Shown here: positions 36,178 through 45,103 of the stretch, piece after piece
How the letters are laid out: each line of letters begins with the position of its first letter
Position numbering within the stretch: position 1 is the stretch's first letter
Origin: Halieaceae bacterium
GTDB taxonomy: Bacteria > Pseudomonadota > Gammaproteobacteria > Pseudomonadales > Halieaceae
Reading direction: 5' to 3'
Length of the DNA stretch: 55,194 bases
Assembly (NCBI GenBank): GCA_024640505.1
Contig: JAHEEV010000018.1
Coordinates: 1 to 55,194 of the forward strand
The notes under the pieces: model-generated
What the model was told of the DNA's origin: nothing
The model's database searches: none
What the model saw: the letters and a program-made list of their open reading frames with translations, nothing else
Position numbers and translations under genes: made by a program

Positions 36178-36786
36178 ATGAAACATGATGCAGTAGAGAA
36201 AAATGTCGGCCTGATGATCATCCTGATCATTGTGGCACTGAGCTTCGGTACGCTGGTGGAACTGGTACCACTGCTGTTTGCCAAAGAGACAAACGAGCCC
36301 ATCGCGGGGCTCAAACCCCTTCCCGCCCTGGAACTGGAAGGACGCGACATCTACATCCGCGAGGGCTGCAACACCTGCCACTCGCAGATGATTCGCCCAC
36401 TGCGGGCGGAAACGGAACGCTATGGCCACTACTCGGTAGCCGGTGAACTGGTGTATGACCACCCGTTCCTGTTCGGCTCGAAGCGCACCGGACCCGACCT
36501 GGCAAGGGTCGGGCAGCGCTACAGTGACGACTGGCACCGCGCCCACCTCTACAACCCGCGGGACGTGGTGCCCGAGTCCAATATGCCGGCATTTCCCTGG
36601 CTGTTCGAGGCCACCCTGAGTGGCGACAAGACCGGTGACAAAATGGCCGCGTTGCGCATGGTTGGCGTGCCCTATACCGACGATGATATCGCTGGCGCCA
36701 AAGCCGCTGTAGAAGGCAAACAGGAGATCGAAGCCCTGGTGGCTTACCTGCAACAGCTGGGCACCCTGCTGCAATCGAGGCGCTAG
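36178..36786 (+). CDS. ccoO: cbb3-type cytochrome c oxidase subunit II (monoheme cytochrome c)
   Basis: Membrane-anchored monoheme cytochrome that passes electrons to CcoN. The 202 residues contain one N-terminal anchor helix (about 11-34), the heme c motif CNTCH at 64-68 and the family sequence [18 protein letters not shown]. The likely heme methionine is in [11 protein letters not shown]. Confidence 0.97.
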   Translation: MKHDAVEKNVGLMIILIIVALSFGTLVELVPLLFAKETNEPIAGLKPLPALELEGRDIYIREGCNTCHSQMIRPLRAETERYGHYSVAGELVYDHPFLFGSKRTGPDLARVGQRYSDDWHRAHLYNPRDVVPESNMPAFPWLFEATLSGDKTGDKMAALRMVGVPYTDDDIAGAKAAVEGKQEIEALVAYLQQLGTLLQSRR

Positions 36787-36791
36787 ATCCC

Positions 36792-36971
36792 ATGGACATC
36801 AACGACTTGAGAGGCCTGAGCACCTTGTTCCTGATGGTGGCATTCATCGGGCTTTGCTTCTGGGCTTACAACAAGAAACGCAAAAAGACTTTTGATGAGG
36901 CCGCCAACTTGCCGTTCGCAGACGAAGAGCTGAATCAACGCACCATGCAGGAGGAAGGAAGGAATGGCTAG
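36792..36971 (+). CDS. ccoQ: cbb3-type oxidase small subunit CcoQ
   Basis: Small protein of 59 residues (MDINDLRGLSTLFLMVAF...QEEGRNG), with one membrane helix at about 9-26, a basic stop-transfer patch (NKKRKK) and an acidic tail. It begins 5 bases after ccoO and overlaps the ccoP start by 8 bases, the standard NOQP order. CcoQ stabilises the assembled oxidase. Confidence 0.9.
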   Translation: MDINDLRGLSTLFLMVAFIGLCFWAYNKKRKKTFDEAANLPFADEELNQRTMQEEGRNG

Positions 36972-37842
36972 TTTCTGGAGCTTATGGGTAATCATCCTTA
37001 CCGCGGTTACGATTGTGGGGATCACATGGATTCTGTTTGCCAACCGCAAGCGCGAGCAGCAGCCCGAAGACAAGACCACCGGCCATGTCTACGACGGAAT
37101 CGAGGAGTACGACAATCCCCTGCCCGCCTGGTGGTTTTACATGTTTTTAATCACCATCGTCTTCGGGGTCGGTTACCTGATCGTCTATCCGGGCATGGGC
37201 AATTTTCCCGGCATTCTTGACTGGACCCAGGTGGACCAGCACGAACGGGAAGTCGCCCGGGCGGAAGAGAAATACCGCGATATGCGAGACCGCTACCTGG
37301 CCCTGCCAGTCGAGGAGATCGCCGCGGATCCCAAAGTGCGCAAGATGGGCATGCGACTCTTCGGTAATAATTGCGCCCAGTGCCACGGCGCGGATGCCAA
37401 GGGAGCCTACGGCTTCCCCAACCTCACCGACGATGACTGGATCTACGGCGGGGACCCGGCGACCATAAAGGCCACACTGGTAAACGGCCGCAGGGCGGCC
37501 ATGCCTGCCTGGGGCGACATACTCGGGGATCAGGGCGTGAGCGAGGCCACGGAGTATCTGCTGGCACTGAATGGCAGGGATGTTGACGATGCCAAGGCCT
37601 CCGCCGGTGAGAAGCATTTCACGACCTACTGCGCGGCCTGTCACGGCGCCGACGGGACCGGCAACCCCGCCCTCGGCGCCCCCAACCTGACGAATGGCGT
37701 CTGGTTGTATGGCGGGACCCGGGAACAGATCGCCCACACCCTCAGAGCGGGGCGCAACGGTGTGATGCCAGCTTTCAACGAGTCGCTGAGTGAGGACAAG
37801 ATCCATATACTCACGGCCTACGTTTATGGCCTGAGCCAGTAA
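36964..37842 (+). CDS. ccoP: cbb3-type cytochrome c oxidase subunit III (diheme cytochrome c)
   Basis: Diheme subunit that takes electrons from soluble cytochrome c. The 292 residues have two N-terminal helices (about 4-26 and 56-75; the second follows the CcoP motif NPLPAWWFYMF). Heme motifs are CAQCH at 137-141 and CAACH at 223-227, with axial methionines likely in AAMPAWG and GVMPAFN. The length and the two anchor helices mark the longer proteobacterial CcoP form. Confidence 0.97.
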   Translation: MASFWSLWVIILTAVTIVGITWILFANRKREQQPEDKTTGHVYDGIEEYDNPLPAWWFYMFLITIVFGVGYLIVYPGMGNFPGILDWTQVDQHEREVARAEEKYRDMRDRYLALPVEEIAADPKVRKMGMRLFGNNCAQCHGADAKGAYGFPNLTDDDWIYGGDPATIKATLVNGRRAAMPAWGDILGDQGVSEATEYLLALNGRDVDDAKASAGEKHFTTYCAACHGADGTGNPALGAPNLTNGVWLYGGTREQIAHTLRAGRNGVMPAFNESLSEDKIHILTAYVYGLSQ

Positions 37843-37861
37843 AGCCCTTCCCTGGAAACCC

Positions 37862-37883
37862 GGGGGTTCACGGATGGACCCCC
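37862..37883 (+). other. Intercistronic hairpin between ccoP and ccoG
   Basis: Nine-base arms (GGGGGTTCA / TGGACCCCC, one G-U pair) around a CGGA loop. No U-run follows, so it is not a typical terminator. It may protect the ccoNOQP message or reduce read-through into ccoGHIS. Confidence 0.55.
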
Positions 37884-37917
37884 TGTAATGGATAGACCTA
37901 TACCACGGAACAGGACC

Positions 37918-39327
37918 ATGTCAGACCAGGATCTCATTGATCTGCAGGATGTTGCGCCCGCCGAAGTGGCGGAGCTCGACCTCTACCAGCGTCGCGAAAA
38001 AATCTACACGCGCAAAATCGAAGGCTATTTCCAGCGGGTGCGCCTGTACACCGGGTGGCCGCTGCTGTTTGGCTATTTTCTTCTGCCCTGGCTTGACTGG
38101 GAAGGCAGGCAGGCCGTTTTGTTCGACCTGCCCGAGCGAAAATTCCACATCCTGGGCCTGGTGTTCTGGCCACAGGATTTTCCCATGCTGGCTTTTCTGC
38201 TGATTATCGCCGCCTTCGGCCTGTTTGCGGTCACGACCGTCGCCGGGCGGATCTGGTGCGGCTACACCTGCCCGCAGACCGTCTGGACCAGCATATTCAT
38301 GTGGCTGGAGCAAAAGACCGAGGGCAGCCGCAACCAGCGCATTAAACTGGACAAGGCGCCCTGGTCAGTCGAGAAACTGGTGAGAAAAATCGCCAAGCAC
38401 GGTTCCTGGCTGTTCGTGGGTTTTGCCACTGGCCTCACCTTTGTCGGCTATTTCTACCCGATCAAGACACTCGTTCCTGATCTGGCCAACCTGCAGGCCC
38501 CCGGCTGGGCGGTTTTCTGGATATTCTTCTTCACCATCGCCACCTATGCGAACGCGGGCTGGATGCGCGAGCAGGTCTGCAAGTACATGTGTCCCTATGC
38601 CCGTTTTCAGTCCGTCATGTTTGACCAGGACACACTGATCGTCTCCTACGACCAGAAACGCGGTGAACCCCGCGGCTCCCGCAAACGCAGTGCCAATCTC
38701 GAGGAGCTGAATCTCGGGGAGTGCATCGATTGTGAACTGTGCACCCAGGTCTGCCCCACCGGAATCGACATACGCAAGGGTCTGCAATACGAGTGCATCG
38801 GCTGCGCCCTGTGCATCGACGCCTGCAATTCCGTTATGGACAAGATGGAATATCCCCGGGGCCTGATCCGCTATACCAGTGAGCACGAACTGGAGGGGGG
38901 CAAGACCCACTGGCTGCGACCGCGCATCATCGGCTACGTGGTCGTGCTGTGCCTGATGGTCGGCGTGTTCTGGTACAATATCCTGTCGCGGATACCGTTG
39001 GAACTCACCGTTATCCGTGATCGCAATCAGCTTTATACCACCACAGATTCCGGGGCGATTGATAATATCTACACACTGCGTCTGGTCAACATGCACCCTG
39101 AGGACCACGAGTTCGAGATCTCCATCAGCGGTATCGATGGCGCCGAAATCATCGGCGACACGCGCTATCGCCTGGACGGTGGCGAGGTGCGCTCCATCAG
39201 CCTCCGGGTGCGAGCAGAACCGCAGATGCTGAACAAGCCGAGCACCGAGCTGGACTTCATGGCCGTGTCCAGTGACCTCCCATCACTGCAGGCCAGCTCC
39301 GAATCGCGCTTCATGAAACCGCTGTAG
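37918..39327 (+). CDS. ccoG: Cytochrome c oxidase accessory protein CcoG (RdxA/FixG)
   Basis: Membrane-bound ferredoxin-like protein reported to reduce Cu(II) during cbb3 oxidase assembly. Start chosen at ATG 37918 (MSDQDLIDLQDVAPAEV), preceded by GGAACAGGA; 469 residues. Several membrane helices carry WCGYTCPQTVWTS. Two ferredoxin cysteine clusters are present (CIDCELCTQVCPTG and CIGCALCIDACN). The C-terminal periplasmic Ig-like domain (NIYTLRLVNMHPEDHEFEIS) is complete. Confidence 0.94.
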   Translation: MSDQDLIDLQDVAPAEVAELDLYQRREKIYTRKIEGYFQRVRLYTGWPLLFGYFLLPWLDWEGRQAVLFDLPERKFHILGLVFWPQDFPMLAFLLIIAAFGLFAVTTVAGRIWCGYTCPQTVWTSIFMWLEQKTEGSRNQRIKLDKAPWSVEKLVRKIAKHGSWLFVGFATGLTFVGYFYPIKTLVPDLANLQAPGWAVFWIFFFTIATYANAGWMREQVCKYMCPYARFQSVMFDQDTLIVSYDQKRGEPRGSRKRSANLEELNLGECIDCELCTQVCPTGIDIRKGLQYECIGCALCIDACNSVMDKMEYPRGLIRYTSEHELEGGKTHWLRPRIIGYVVVLCLMVGVFWYNILSRIPLELTVIRDRNQLYTTTDSGAIDNIYTLRLVNMHPEDHEFEISISGIDGAEIIGDTRYRLDGGEVRSISLRVRAEPQMLNKPSTELDFMAVSSDLPSLQASSESRFMKPL

Positions 39328-39339
39328 CAGTCAAACGCC

Positions 39340-39837
39340 TTGAATAAACCCCTGCCACGAGAAGACAGTCAGCCCTGGTACCAACAATTCTGGCCCTGGT
39401 TCCTCATTCTGCTGCCTGCGAGCGTGGTAGTTGCCGGCCTGTCCACCCTGTTCATCGCCAATCGGCATGCCGACGACCTGGTCGTGGATGATTACTACAA
39501 GGATGGACTGGCGATCAATCGCCAACTGGAGAAGAAGCAACGGGCCGACCAACTGGGCATTTCCGCCACCCTGACATTCTCCGGTAGCTGGGTCGATGTC
39601 CGGCTCGCCGGGCCGGTGACGGCTCCGGAACTGCAGCTGCTGTTATCCCACCCACTGGAATCCGACCGGGACTTCGAGGTTGCGCTGCGCCGGATCGACG
39701 CCGGGCTCTACCGGGGCACCCTGCGGGAAAAAATCCAGCCGCGTTGGCACTGGACGCTCGAAGGGGGCGGGAGCGAGCCCTGGCGTCTGGACGGCTCAGT
39801 GCTAGCCGCCGACATCGGCGATGCAGCGCTCGAGTGA
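39340..39837 (+). CDS. ccoH: CcoH/FixH family oxidase assembly protein
   Basis: A 165-residue protein with one helix at about 20-41 (FLILLPASVVVAGLSTLFIA) and a periplasmic domain containing DDYYKDGLAINRQLEK, the FixH signature. The start is TTG 39340, 12 bases after ccoG. It binds the assembling cbb3 complex in other species. The 3' end overlaps ccoI by 17 bases. Confidence 0.9.
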   Translation: MNKPLPREDSQPWYQQFWPWFLILLPASVVVAGLSTLFIANRHADDLVVDDYYKDGLAINRQLEKKQRADQLGISATLTFSGSWVDVRLAGPVTAPELQLLLSHPLESDRDFEVALRRIDAGLYRGTLREKIQPRWHWTLEGGGSEPWRLDGSVLAADIGDAALE

Positions 39838-42262
39838 GGCCGATGCCGCGTCGGCGGCAGCGGAAACCTGTTATCACTGTGGCGAGACCGTCCCTGCAGG
39901 CACCGACTTCTACATAGACATCGCCGGCCAATCGCGCCCGATGTGCTGTCCTGGTTGTCGCGCGGTGGCGGGACTGATCGCCGCCAACGGCCTCGAAAGT
40001 TTTTACCAGAGGCGCACCGCTTACAACGAACAGCCGCCGGATCATCAAACCGGAAATCACGACCGATACATCATTTATGATGACGCCGAACTGGCGGCGA
40101 CGTTCTGCGAAACTGACGCAGGCGGGACCGTAACGGCCCGGCTTCTGCTGGGTGGAATGACCTGCGCAGCCTGCACCTGGCTCATCGAACAGACCCTGTC
40201 AAAATCGGCGGGGGTGATCCGGGCTTCAGTCAACCTGCAGCAGAGCCGGCTGGACATCGAGTTTGATCCCCGGGAGCTACGGCTCAGTGAGATTTTTTCA
40301 CGGGTGGACGACCTGGGGTACCAGCCCCGCCCCTTCCAGGCCAGTACCCAGCACCGGCAGATGCAGGACGAATACCGGACCGATCTGCGGCGCCTGGGTG
40401 TGGCCGGGTTCGGCATGATGCAGGTCGGCATGTTCGCTATCGCTCTGCACGCCGGCGATATCCAGGGTATCGAGGCCCGATACCAGGGCCTGCTGCGTGG
40501 TTTCAGCCTGCTTGTCGCGAGCTTTGTGGTGCTGTACTCCGCAAGACCGTTTTTCACGACCGCCTGGCGACACCTGCGCCGCGGGGTGCTGGTCATGGAC
40601 CTGCCCGTGGCCCTGGCCATTGGCCTGGCCTGGCTGGCGAGTGCCTGGGCAACAGTGACCGGCACTGGCCAGGTCTATTTCGATTCGGTGGTCATGTTCA
40701 CCTTTTTCCTGCTGCTGGGTCGATTTCTGGAGCGCCGCGTTCGCCAGCGCCATGCCCTGACCTGGTTCAATGCCGAGAATACGCTGCCTGATGCCGTGAC
40801 CATACGCCGGGACAATCGCTGGGAAACCGTGCCCCGCATGCAGCTGGAGAAGGGTCACAGGGTGCTGGTGAGGGCCGGGGAGACCATACCTGCTGACGCG
40901 GAGATCATCGAGGGTGCCAGTGCCGTGCGGGAGGACACCTTCAACGGGGAACACCTGCCGCGTGCAGTAACATGCGGCGATACCGTCTATGCAGGCACCG
41001 TCAATGTCGAGTCCGCGCTGGAGACCCACGTACTCGGCAGCTATCGCGACAGTCGACTCGCTGCCCTGCAGCGATCCGTCGAAATCGCCCAGACTGAAAA
41101 ACCCCGGCTGGCAAGACTGGCGGATCGCATCGCATCCTGGTTTGTCGGGGGCATCCTGCTGGTCACGGCCGCCACGGCACTGGTCTGGAGCCAGGTGGAA
41201 CCGGAGCGGGCATTCTGGATAACGCTCTCAGTGCTGGTCATCAGCTGCCCCTGCGCCCTGGCACTCGCGACACCCGCGGCGTTGACGAGCGCCGCAAGCG
41301 CCCTGCGTCGCAGTGGCGTCATCGTGCGCGGGGAGAATGCGCTGGAAGCCCTGGCCCGGGCCACCCACATGATCTTCGACAAGACCGGCACCCTGACCGA
41401 GGGGACCCTGTGTATCGCCGAAATAGATCGGCTCGGAGCACCGTTGCAGGAGGACCTGCTGGCGCTGGGTGCAGCCCTGCAACATTACTCGACCCACCCG
41501 GTCGCAAAAGCCTTCAGTGACATCGATGGCGCCTCAGGTTTTGAGCGCGTGAAATACCACGTGGGGGCCGGGCTGGAAGGATGCCGGGAGGGACGCCTCT
41601 ACCGCATGGGCAGTGAGTCTTTCTGCCGCCAGCTCGCCCCCGACCTCCCTCCCCGGCCGGAAACCGAATTCTACTGGATCGCCCTGTGCCGCGAGGGTGA
41701 AGCTCTGGCCTGGATCGGACTGACCGACAGCCTTCGTCGAGAGGCCTCGACGGTGGTTGACGGATTTCGCCGGGCCGGCCTGCAGGTGGAACTGTTAACC
41801 GGAGACAGTTCCCCCCAGGCGCTAGCGCTGGCCCGCACGCTGCAGATCGAGCGGGTAGAACGAGGTGCCCAACCGCAACAGAAAATGGCCCATGTACGCG
41901 ATCTGCAGGCTGCCGGGCATGTGGTAGGCATGGTGGGCGACGGCCTTAACGATGCGCCGGTGCTGAGTCTGGCGGATGCCTCATTCGCCGTGGCCGGCGC
42001 TACCGACCTGGCGCGCACCCAGGCCGATTTCGTCATCATCGGGGGCGACCTGGAGGCGATCACGGGCACCTGGGCCAAGTCCCGTCAATGCCGCCGCGTC
42101 ATCCTGCAGAACTTCGCCTGGGCGCTGGGTTACAACACCTGCGCGATCCCGCTGGCGGCCATGGGCTATATTCCCCCATGGGCTGCGGCCATCGGCATGT
42201 CCCTGAGCTCCCTGCTGGTGGTCCTGAATTCATTGCGGTTAAATAGACCGCCTCGCACCTGA
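39821..42262 (+). CDS. ccoI: Copper-transporting P1B-type ATPase CcoI (FixI)
   Basis: Pumps copper for the CuB centre of the cbb3 oxidase. The 813 residues start with the FixI-specific cysteine pairs CYHCG and CCPGC, then an HMA domain (GMTCAACTWLIE). Membrane helices hold the transport motif CPCALALATP. Cytoplasmic motifs are DKTGTLTEG (phosphorylated aspartate), the HP of HYSTHPVAKA and VGDGLNDAPVL. Location within ccoGHIS supports CcoI rather than a CopA detoxification pump. Confidence 0.95.
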   Translation: MQRSSEADAASAAAETCYHCGETVPAGTDFYIDIAGQSRPMCCPGCRAVAGLIAANGLESFYQRRTAYNEQPPDHQTGNHDRYIIYDDAELAATFCETDAGGTVTARLLLGGMTCAACTWLIEQTLSKSAGVIRASVNLQQSRLDIEFDPRELRLSEIFSRVDDLGYQPRPFQASTQHRQMQDEYRTDLRRLGVAGFGMMQVGMFAIALHAGDIQGIEARYQGLLRGFSLLVASFVVLYSARPFFTTAWRHLRRGVLVMDLPVALAIGLAWLASAWATVTGTGQVYFDSVVMFTFFLLLGRFLERRVRQRHALTWFNAENTLPDAVTIRRDNRWETVPRMQLEKGHRVLVRAGETIPADAEIIEGASAVREDTFNGEHLPRAVTCGDTVYAGTVNVESALETHVLGSYRDSRLAALQRSVEIAQTEKPRLARLADRIASWFVGGILLVTAATALVWSQVEPERAFWITLSVLVISCPCALALATPAALTSAASALRRSGVIVRGENALEALARATHMIFDKTGTLTEGTLCIAEIDRLGAPLQEDLLALGAALQHYSTHPVAKAFSDIDGASGFERVKYHVGAGLEGCREGRLYRMGSESFCRQLAPDLPPRPETEFYWIALCREGEALAWIGLTDSLRREASTVVDGFRRAGLQVELLTGDSSPQALALARTLQIERVERGAQPQQKMAHVRDLQAAGHVVGMVGDGLNDAPVLSLADASFAVAGATDLARTQADFVIIGGDLEAITGTWAKSRQCRRVILQNFAWALGYNTCAIPLAAMGYIPPWAAAIGMSLSSLLVVLNSLRLNRPPRT

Positions 42263-42277
42263 GCCGAGCAAGCAGCC

Positions 42278-42475
42278 GTGGACAGCCTATACCTGTTGAT
42301 TCCCATCGCCCTCGTTTTCGTTGCCCTAGGCATCAAGCTATTGCTGTGGGCCATCGATGACGGCCAATACGACGACCTGGACAAGGAAGCCTGGCGTATT
42401 CTCGCCGACGAGGACGTTGCGGAGCCTGATGCACGGGCGGAACCACCTGAAGCCCCGGCGGGAAAAAAGCCGTGA
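42278..42475 (+). CDS. ccoS: cbb3 oxidase maturation protein CcoS
   Basis: A 65-residue membrane protein (one helix, about 3-26) with the CcoS signature LLWAIDDGQYDDLDKEAWRI. It starts with GTG at 42278. CcoS is required for cofactor insertion into CcoN in Rhodobacter. It overlaps the next gene by 4 bases. Confidence 0.93.
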   Translation: MDSLYLLIPIALVFVALGIKLLLWAIDDGQYDDLDKEAWRILADEDVAEPDARAEPPEAPAGKKP

Positions 42476-43188
42476 CGGAAATCAGCTACGTTGGTGCACT
42501 GGGCCTGGGCCTGGCGGGAGCGGGTCATTGCCTCGGCATGTGTGGCGGCATTGCCGCCGCGCTTAACCTGGGTGGGCACCGCTCACTGGCGGTATCACTC
42601 TCCTACCATGGCGGGCGCATTGCCAGCTATACACTGCTCGGCGGCCTGCTCGGCCTGGCTGCCGGAAGTGTCGATATCGCCGCCTGGACCATCGGCCTGC
42701 GCTACCTGGCCGGCCTGCTCCTGATCGGCATGGGGCTCTACATTGCTGACTGGTGGCGAGGCATGGCGCTACTGGAGCAGGCCGGTTCCAGATTGTGGCA
42801 GCCGGTGCAGCGACTCTCTTCCCGCCTTCTGCCCGTAAGGCACTGGAGCCAGGGACTTTTACTCGGCCTGTGTTGGGGACTGATGCCCTGTGGCCTGATC
42901 TACAGCTCGCTGGCCTGGGCGGCAACTGCACAGGACTGGCTCCAGTCCGCCACCATGATGCTGCTGTTCGGGATCGGCACCCTCCCCGCCATGCTCACCA
43001 CCAGCCTGGGCGCGGACCGCCTGCAGGTGTTCCTGCGTCGGCGCGGCCTGAAGATCGTGATCGCCCTGCTGCTGATTGCCTCCGGCATCTGGACGCTGTA
43101 CATGGTTATCGCCCACGGCAGCCATGCGACGCAGGGCGGCGGGCACAGCCACCATCAGCAGATGGATCATTCTCAGATGGGGCACTGA
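42472..43188 (+). CDS. TauE/SafE-like (UreH/DsbD_2 type) membrane protein with His-rich tail
   Basis: A 238-residue inner-membrane protein with about six helices. It shows the paired motifs GAGHCLGMCGG and GLMPCGLIYSSL of the family commonly encoded at the end of ccoGHIS loci. The cysteines and the C-terminal tail with seven histidines and several methionines (HSHHQQMDHSQMGH) suggest copper binding or transport. It is translationally coupled to ccoS (ATGA), so a role in cbb3 copper supply is the best guess. Confidence 0.85.
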   Translation: MTEISYVGALGLGLAGAGHCLGMCGGIAAALNLGGHRSLAVSLSYHGGRIASYTLLGGLLGLAAGSVDIAAWTIGLRYLAGLLLIGMGLYIADWWRGMALLEQAGSRLWQPVQRLSSRLLPVRHWSQGLLLGLCWGLMPCGLIYSSLAWAATAQDWLQSATMMLLFGIGTLPAMLTTSLGADRLQVFLRRRGLKIVIALLLIASGIWTLYMVIAHGSHATQGGGHSHHQQMDHSQMGH

Positions 43189-43256
43189 TTGCGATACGAA
43201 GAACCGCCGTTTACCGGCATCTTCATTCGGGTGGAAGTTTCGCTCAGCATATCCGT

Positions 43257-43321
43257 CCCGGCAGGGGAAAGACCTGCTCGCTCGGAAGTTCATTCGCTCG
43301 GCAGGTCTTTCCCCTGCCGGG
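43257..43321. repeat. Perfect 21-base inverted repeat
   Basis: Arms 43257-43277 and 43301-43321 are exact reverse complements (starting CCCGGCAGGGGAAAG), around a 23-base centre with two TCGCTCG copies. It lies between two convergent units and has no adjacent T-run. The sequence is unrelated to the REP copies further downstream. Confidence 0.9.
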
Positions 43322-43392
43322 CTGTCGCTGGCAGGCACACAGTCGATGTAGAGGTCAATGCCCTCGGGTCACGCTGCACTATAGCGAGCTAT

Positions 43393-43420
43393 AAAAAAAC
43401 CCCGCTGGAAACCAGCGGGG
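43393..43420 (-). terminator. Rho-independent terminator of the ompW-like gene
   Basis: On the minus strand a nine-base-pair stem (CCCCGCTGG / CCAGCGGGG) with a three-base loop is followed by seven U residues. It lies 41 bases after the ompW stop. Confidence 0.93.
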
Positions 43421-43461
43421 TCAGACGTCTTTTGGCCGTAGTGAGCCGGCCAGAAGAGGTG

Positions 43462-44175
43462 TTAGAAGCGGTAGGCGATGCCGATGTTGTAGACCCAGGG
43501 ATCAATATCCACGTCGAACCTCACCTTGGCGGTGTCGCCACCGTCCGTGACCACCTTCACTTCCGCGGTCGTATCGATGTCGATGTACCAGACGCCGGCG
43601 TTGAGGGCCCAGTGGTCACCGAAAAAGATGTCCAAGCCAGCCTGACCGGCCAGGCCAAAGGAGTCATCCAGGTTGAGATCAGCCTTTGCCAATCCGGTAC
43701 CCAGAATGCTCTCGAGAGCACCCTTGAGCTCATTGTCGACATCTTCGTCGAAGAAGTAGGTGTAGTTAACACCCAGACCGAAATAGGGTTGAAACCAGCT
43801 GTCCGTGTGACCCATGGGGTACCACTGCAGGCTGAGGGTCGGGGGCAGGTGTTTGGTGGAACCTGCAGCGACCGGTGCGTCTTCCAGCGAGATGTCATGT
43901 TCGAACGGCGTGGCGGCCAGCAGCTCGATACCGAAATTGGGCTCGGGCATATAGGCAAATATCAGGCCCAGCTGCGTGTCGTCATCGACGTCCACGCCAT
44001 TGGGCAAAACGGTCGGTGGCGCAGTCGGAATCACGATGGCATCACTATCGGTGTCCGGATCTACGGTTGCCGCACCCACACGGACGATCCAGTCGCCTGC
44101 CTCGTAGGCCTGAGCCGTCATATTGCCACCGGCGATAGCGGCAGTTACCAGCGCCATAGTCAACGCTTTTTTCAT
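43462..44175 (-). CDS. ompW: OmpW-family outer-membrane protein
   Basis: Eight-stranded beta-barrel, probably passing small hydrophobic molecules. The 237 residues begin with a signal peptide (MKKALTMALVTAAIAGG..., cleavage after AQA near 23). The mature start YEAGDWIVRVGAATVDPD and the C-terminal strand ending IGIAYRF (final F) are typical of OmpW. The central motif PPTLSLQWYPMG is also conserved. In E. coli ompW is an FNR target; the promoter here carries a perfect FNR box. Confidence 0.94.
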   Translation of the reverse strand: MKKALTMALVTAAIAGGNMTAQAYEAGDWIVRVGAATVDPDTDSDAIVIPTAPPTVLPNGVDVDDDTQLGLIFAYMPEPNFGIELLAATPFEHDISLEDAPVAAGSTKHLPPTLSLQWYPMGHTDSWFQPYFGLGVNYTYFFDEDVDNELKGALESILGTGLAKADLNLDDSFGLAGQAGLDIFFGDHWALNAGVWYIDIDTTAEVKVVTDGGDTAKVRFDVDIDPWVYNIGIAYRF

Positions 44176-44230
44176 GGTTCACTCCTTTTACTTGATGTTT
44201 GGTGAAGCCCTGCTGCACCGTCCGCCGCGT

Positions 44231-44272
44231 ATAATAGGAGCGGAGCGGGCATGAGACATTGATGCCGATCAA
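44231..44272 (-). promoter_or_regulatory. FNR/Anr-activated promoter of ompW
   Basis: Perfect FNR box TTGATGCCGATCAA (44259-44272) and, on the minus strand, a -10 TATTAT (44236-44231). The predicted start near 44224 puts the box centre at about -41.5, the same geometry as at hemN and the cco operon. Confidence 0.85.
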
Positions 44273-44378
44273 GATAGCAGGTAAGTCACGTAAAAGTCAG
44301 TGGTACTATTACCAAATCGGTCGGTTTACGCCAAAATATCAACGACTTGGCGAGCCTTCATGATGTGGGTTCAAGATT

Positions 44379-45071
44379 CTACTGCCAGGGCGAATTGAGA
44401 TCCCTGCCGCATCCCCAGTAGGTCGTGCCATCAAGCTGCAGGGTTACCCTGGTGGGGAAACTGTCCCCTTTCATGGTGTCCGTGCAGATCTCATCCACGA
44501 TCTCGACGAGCAACTCGTGTTCCTCACTCCTGGCATGGTAGAGTCGGGCCGGGCCATCGCGCTGCTCCCCGGGATCGGGCACAACCACGCGCTGCATACC
44601 GTAATCCCCCACAAACAATATCTGGCGCCCCTGCTGTATCTCCAGATGCCAGCCCGGCTCATTGCCTACCGCCCTGAAGTTCACCCCGCGGCGCCGGGCA
44701 TCCTCCCAGGGGACTCGTGCATGGTTAAGCCGGCAGTTCCGGTACTCTGCGTCACCGGCAGTCAACATGGCCTCTTCGCCCTTCATCCAGAAGGTGATGT
44801 CCCCCTCCACATACTTGACACCGGACGCGCTGCGCACCTGGGACAGGACTACGTAGCGGTCCTCGAGCCACACCGCCATTTCTCCCGGCCCCAGACGGGC
44901 GATGAATTCGTACCCCGGCCCGCCATTACCCGGACACTCGTAGACCAGGGTCCGGCCCACGGGGCGTGGATCCTGGTTCCAGTCCTCCACCGTTTCCTCA
45001 CCCTGCACCGTATGCCCGCCGCATCCCGACAGGTATGGCAATAACAACGCAGCCGCCAGTCGTCTCTTCAT
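44379..45071 (-). CDS. Lipoprotein with MliC-type lysozyme-inhibitor domain and COG3650-like domain
   Basis: Start at ATG 45071 (MKRRLAAALLLPYLSGCGG), with GGAGGGAG just upstream; 230 residues. LSGC is a lipobox, so it is likely anchored in the outer membrane. Residues about 40-115 match MliC/PliC (VYECPG..., VRSASGVKYVEGDI, MKGEEAML); these proteins block c-type lysozyme. The second half (GNEPGWHLEIQQG ... FPTRVTLQLDGTTYWGCG) is a COG3650/META-like domain. The combination is known in proteobacteria, but its role beyond lysozyme inhibition is unclear. An upstream ATG at 45107 overlaps the permease gene but lacks a ribosome-binding site. Confidence 0.82.
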   Translation of the reverse strand: MKRRLAAALLLPYLSGCGGHTVQGEETVEDWNQDPRPVGRTLVYECPGNGGPGYEFIARLGPGEMAVWLEDRYVVLSQVRSASGVKYVEGDITFWMKGEEAMLTAGDAEYRNCRLNHARVPWEDARRRGVNFRAVGNEPGWHLEIQQGRQILFVGDYGMQRVVVPDPGEQRDGPARLYHARSEEHELLVEIVDEICTDTMKGDSFPTRVTLQLDGTTYWGCGRDLNSPWQ

Positions 45072-45103
45072 GCTTGTCTCCCTCCAGTCAATCGTTGGCC
45101 CGG

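Noticed and set aside
43189-44205. Plus-strand open frame of 338 codons across the inverted repeat and ompW
   Set aside because: Mostly the reverse complement of ompW. It also runs through the terminator and the inverted repeat.
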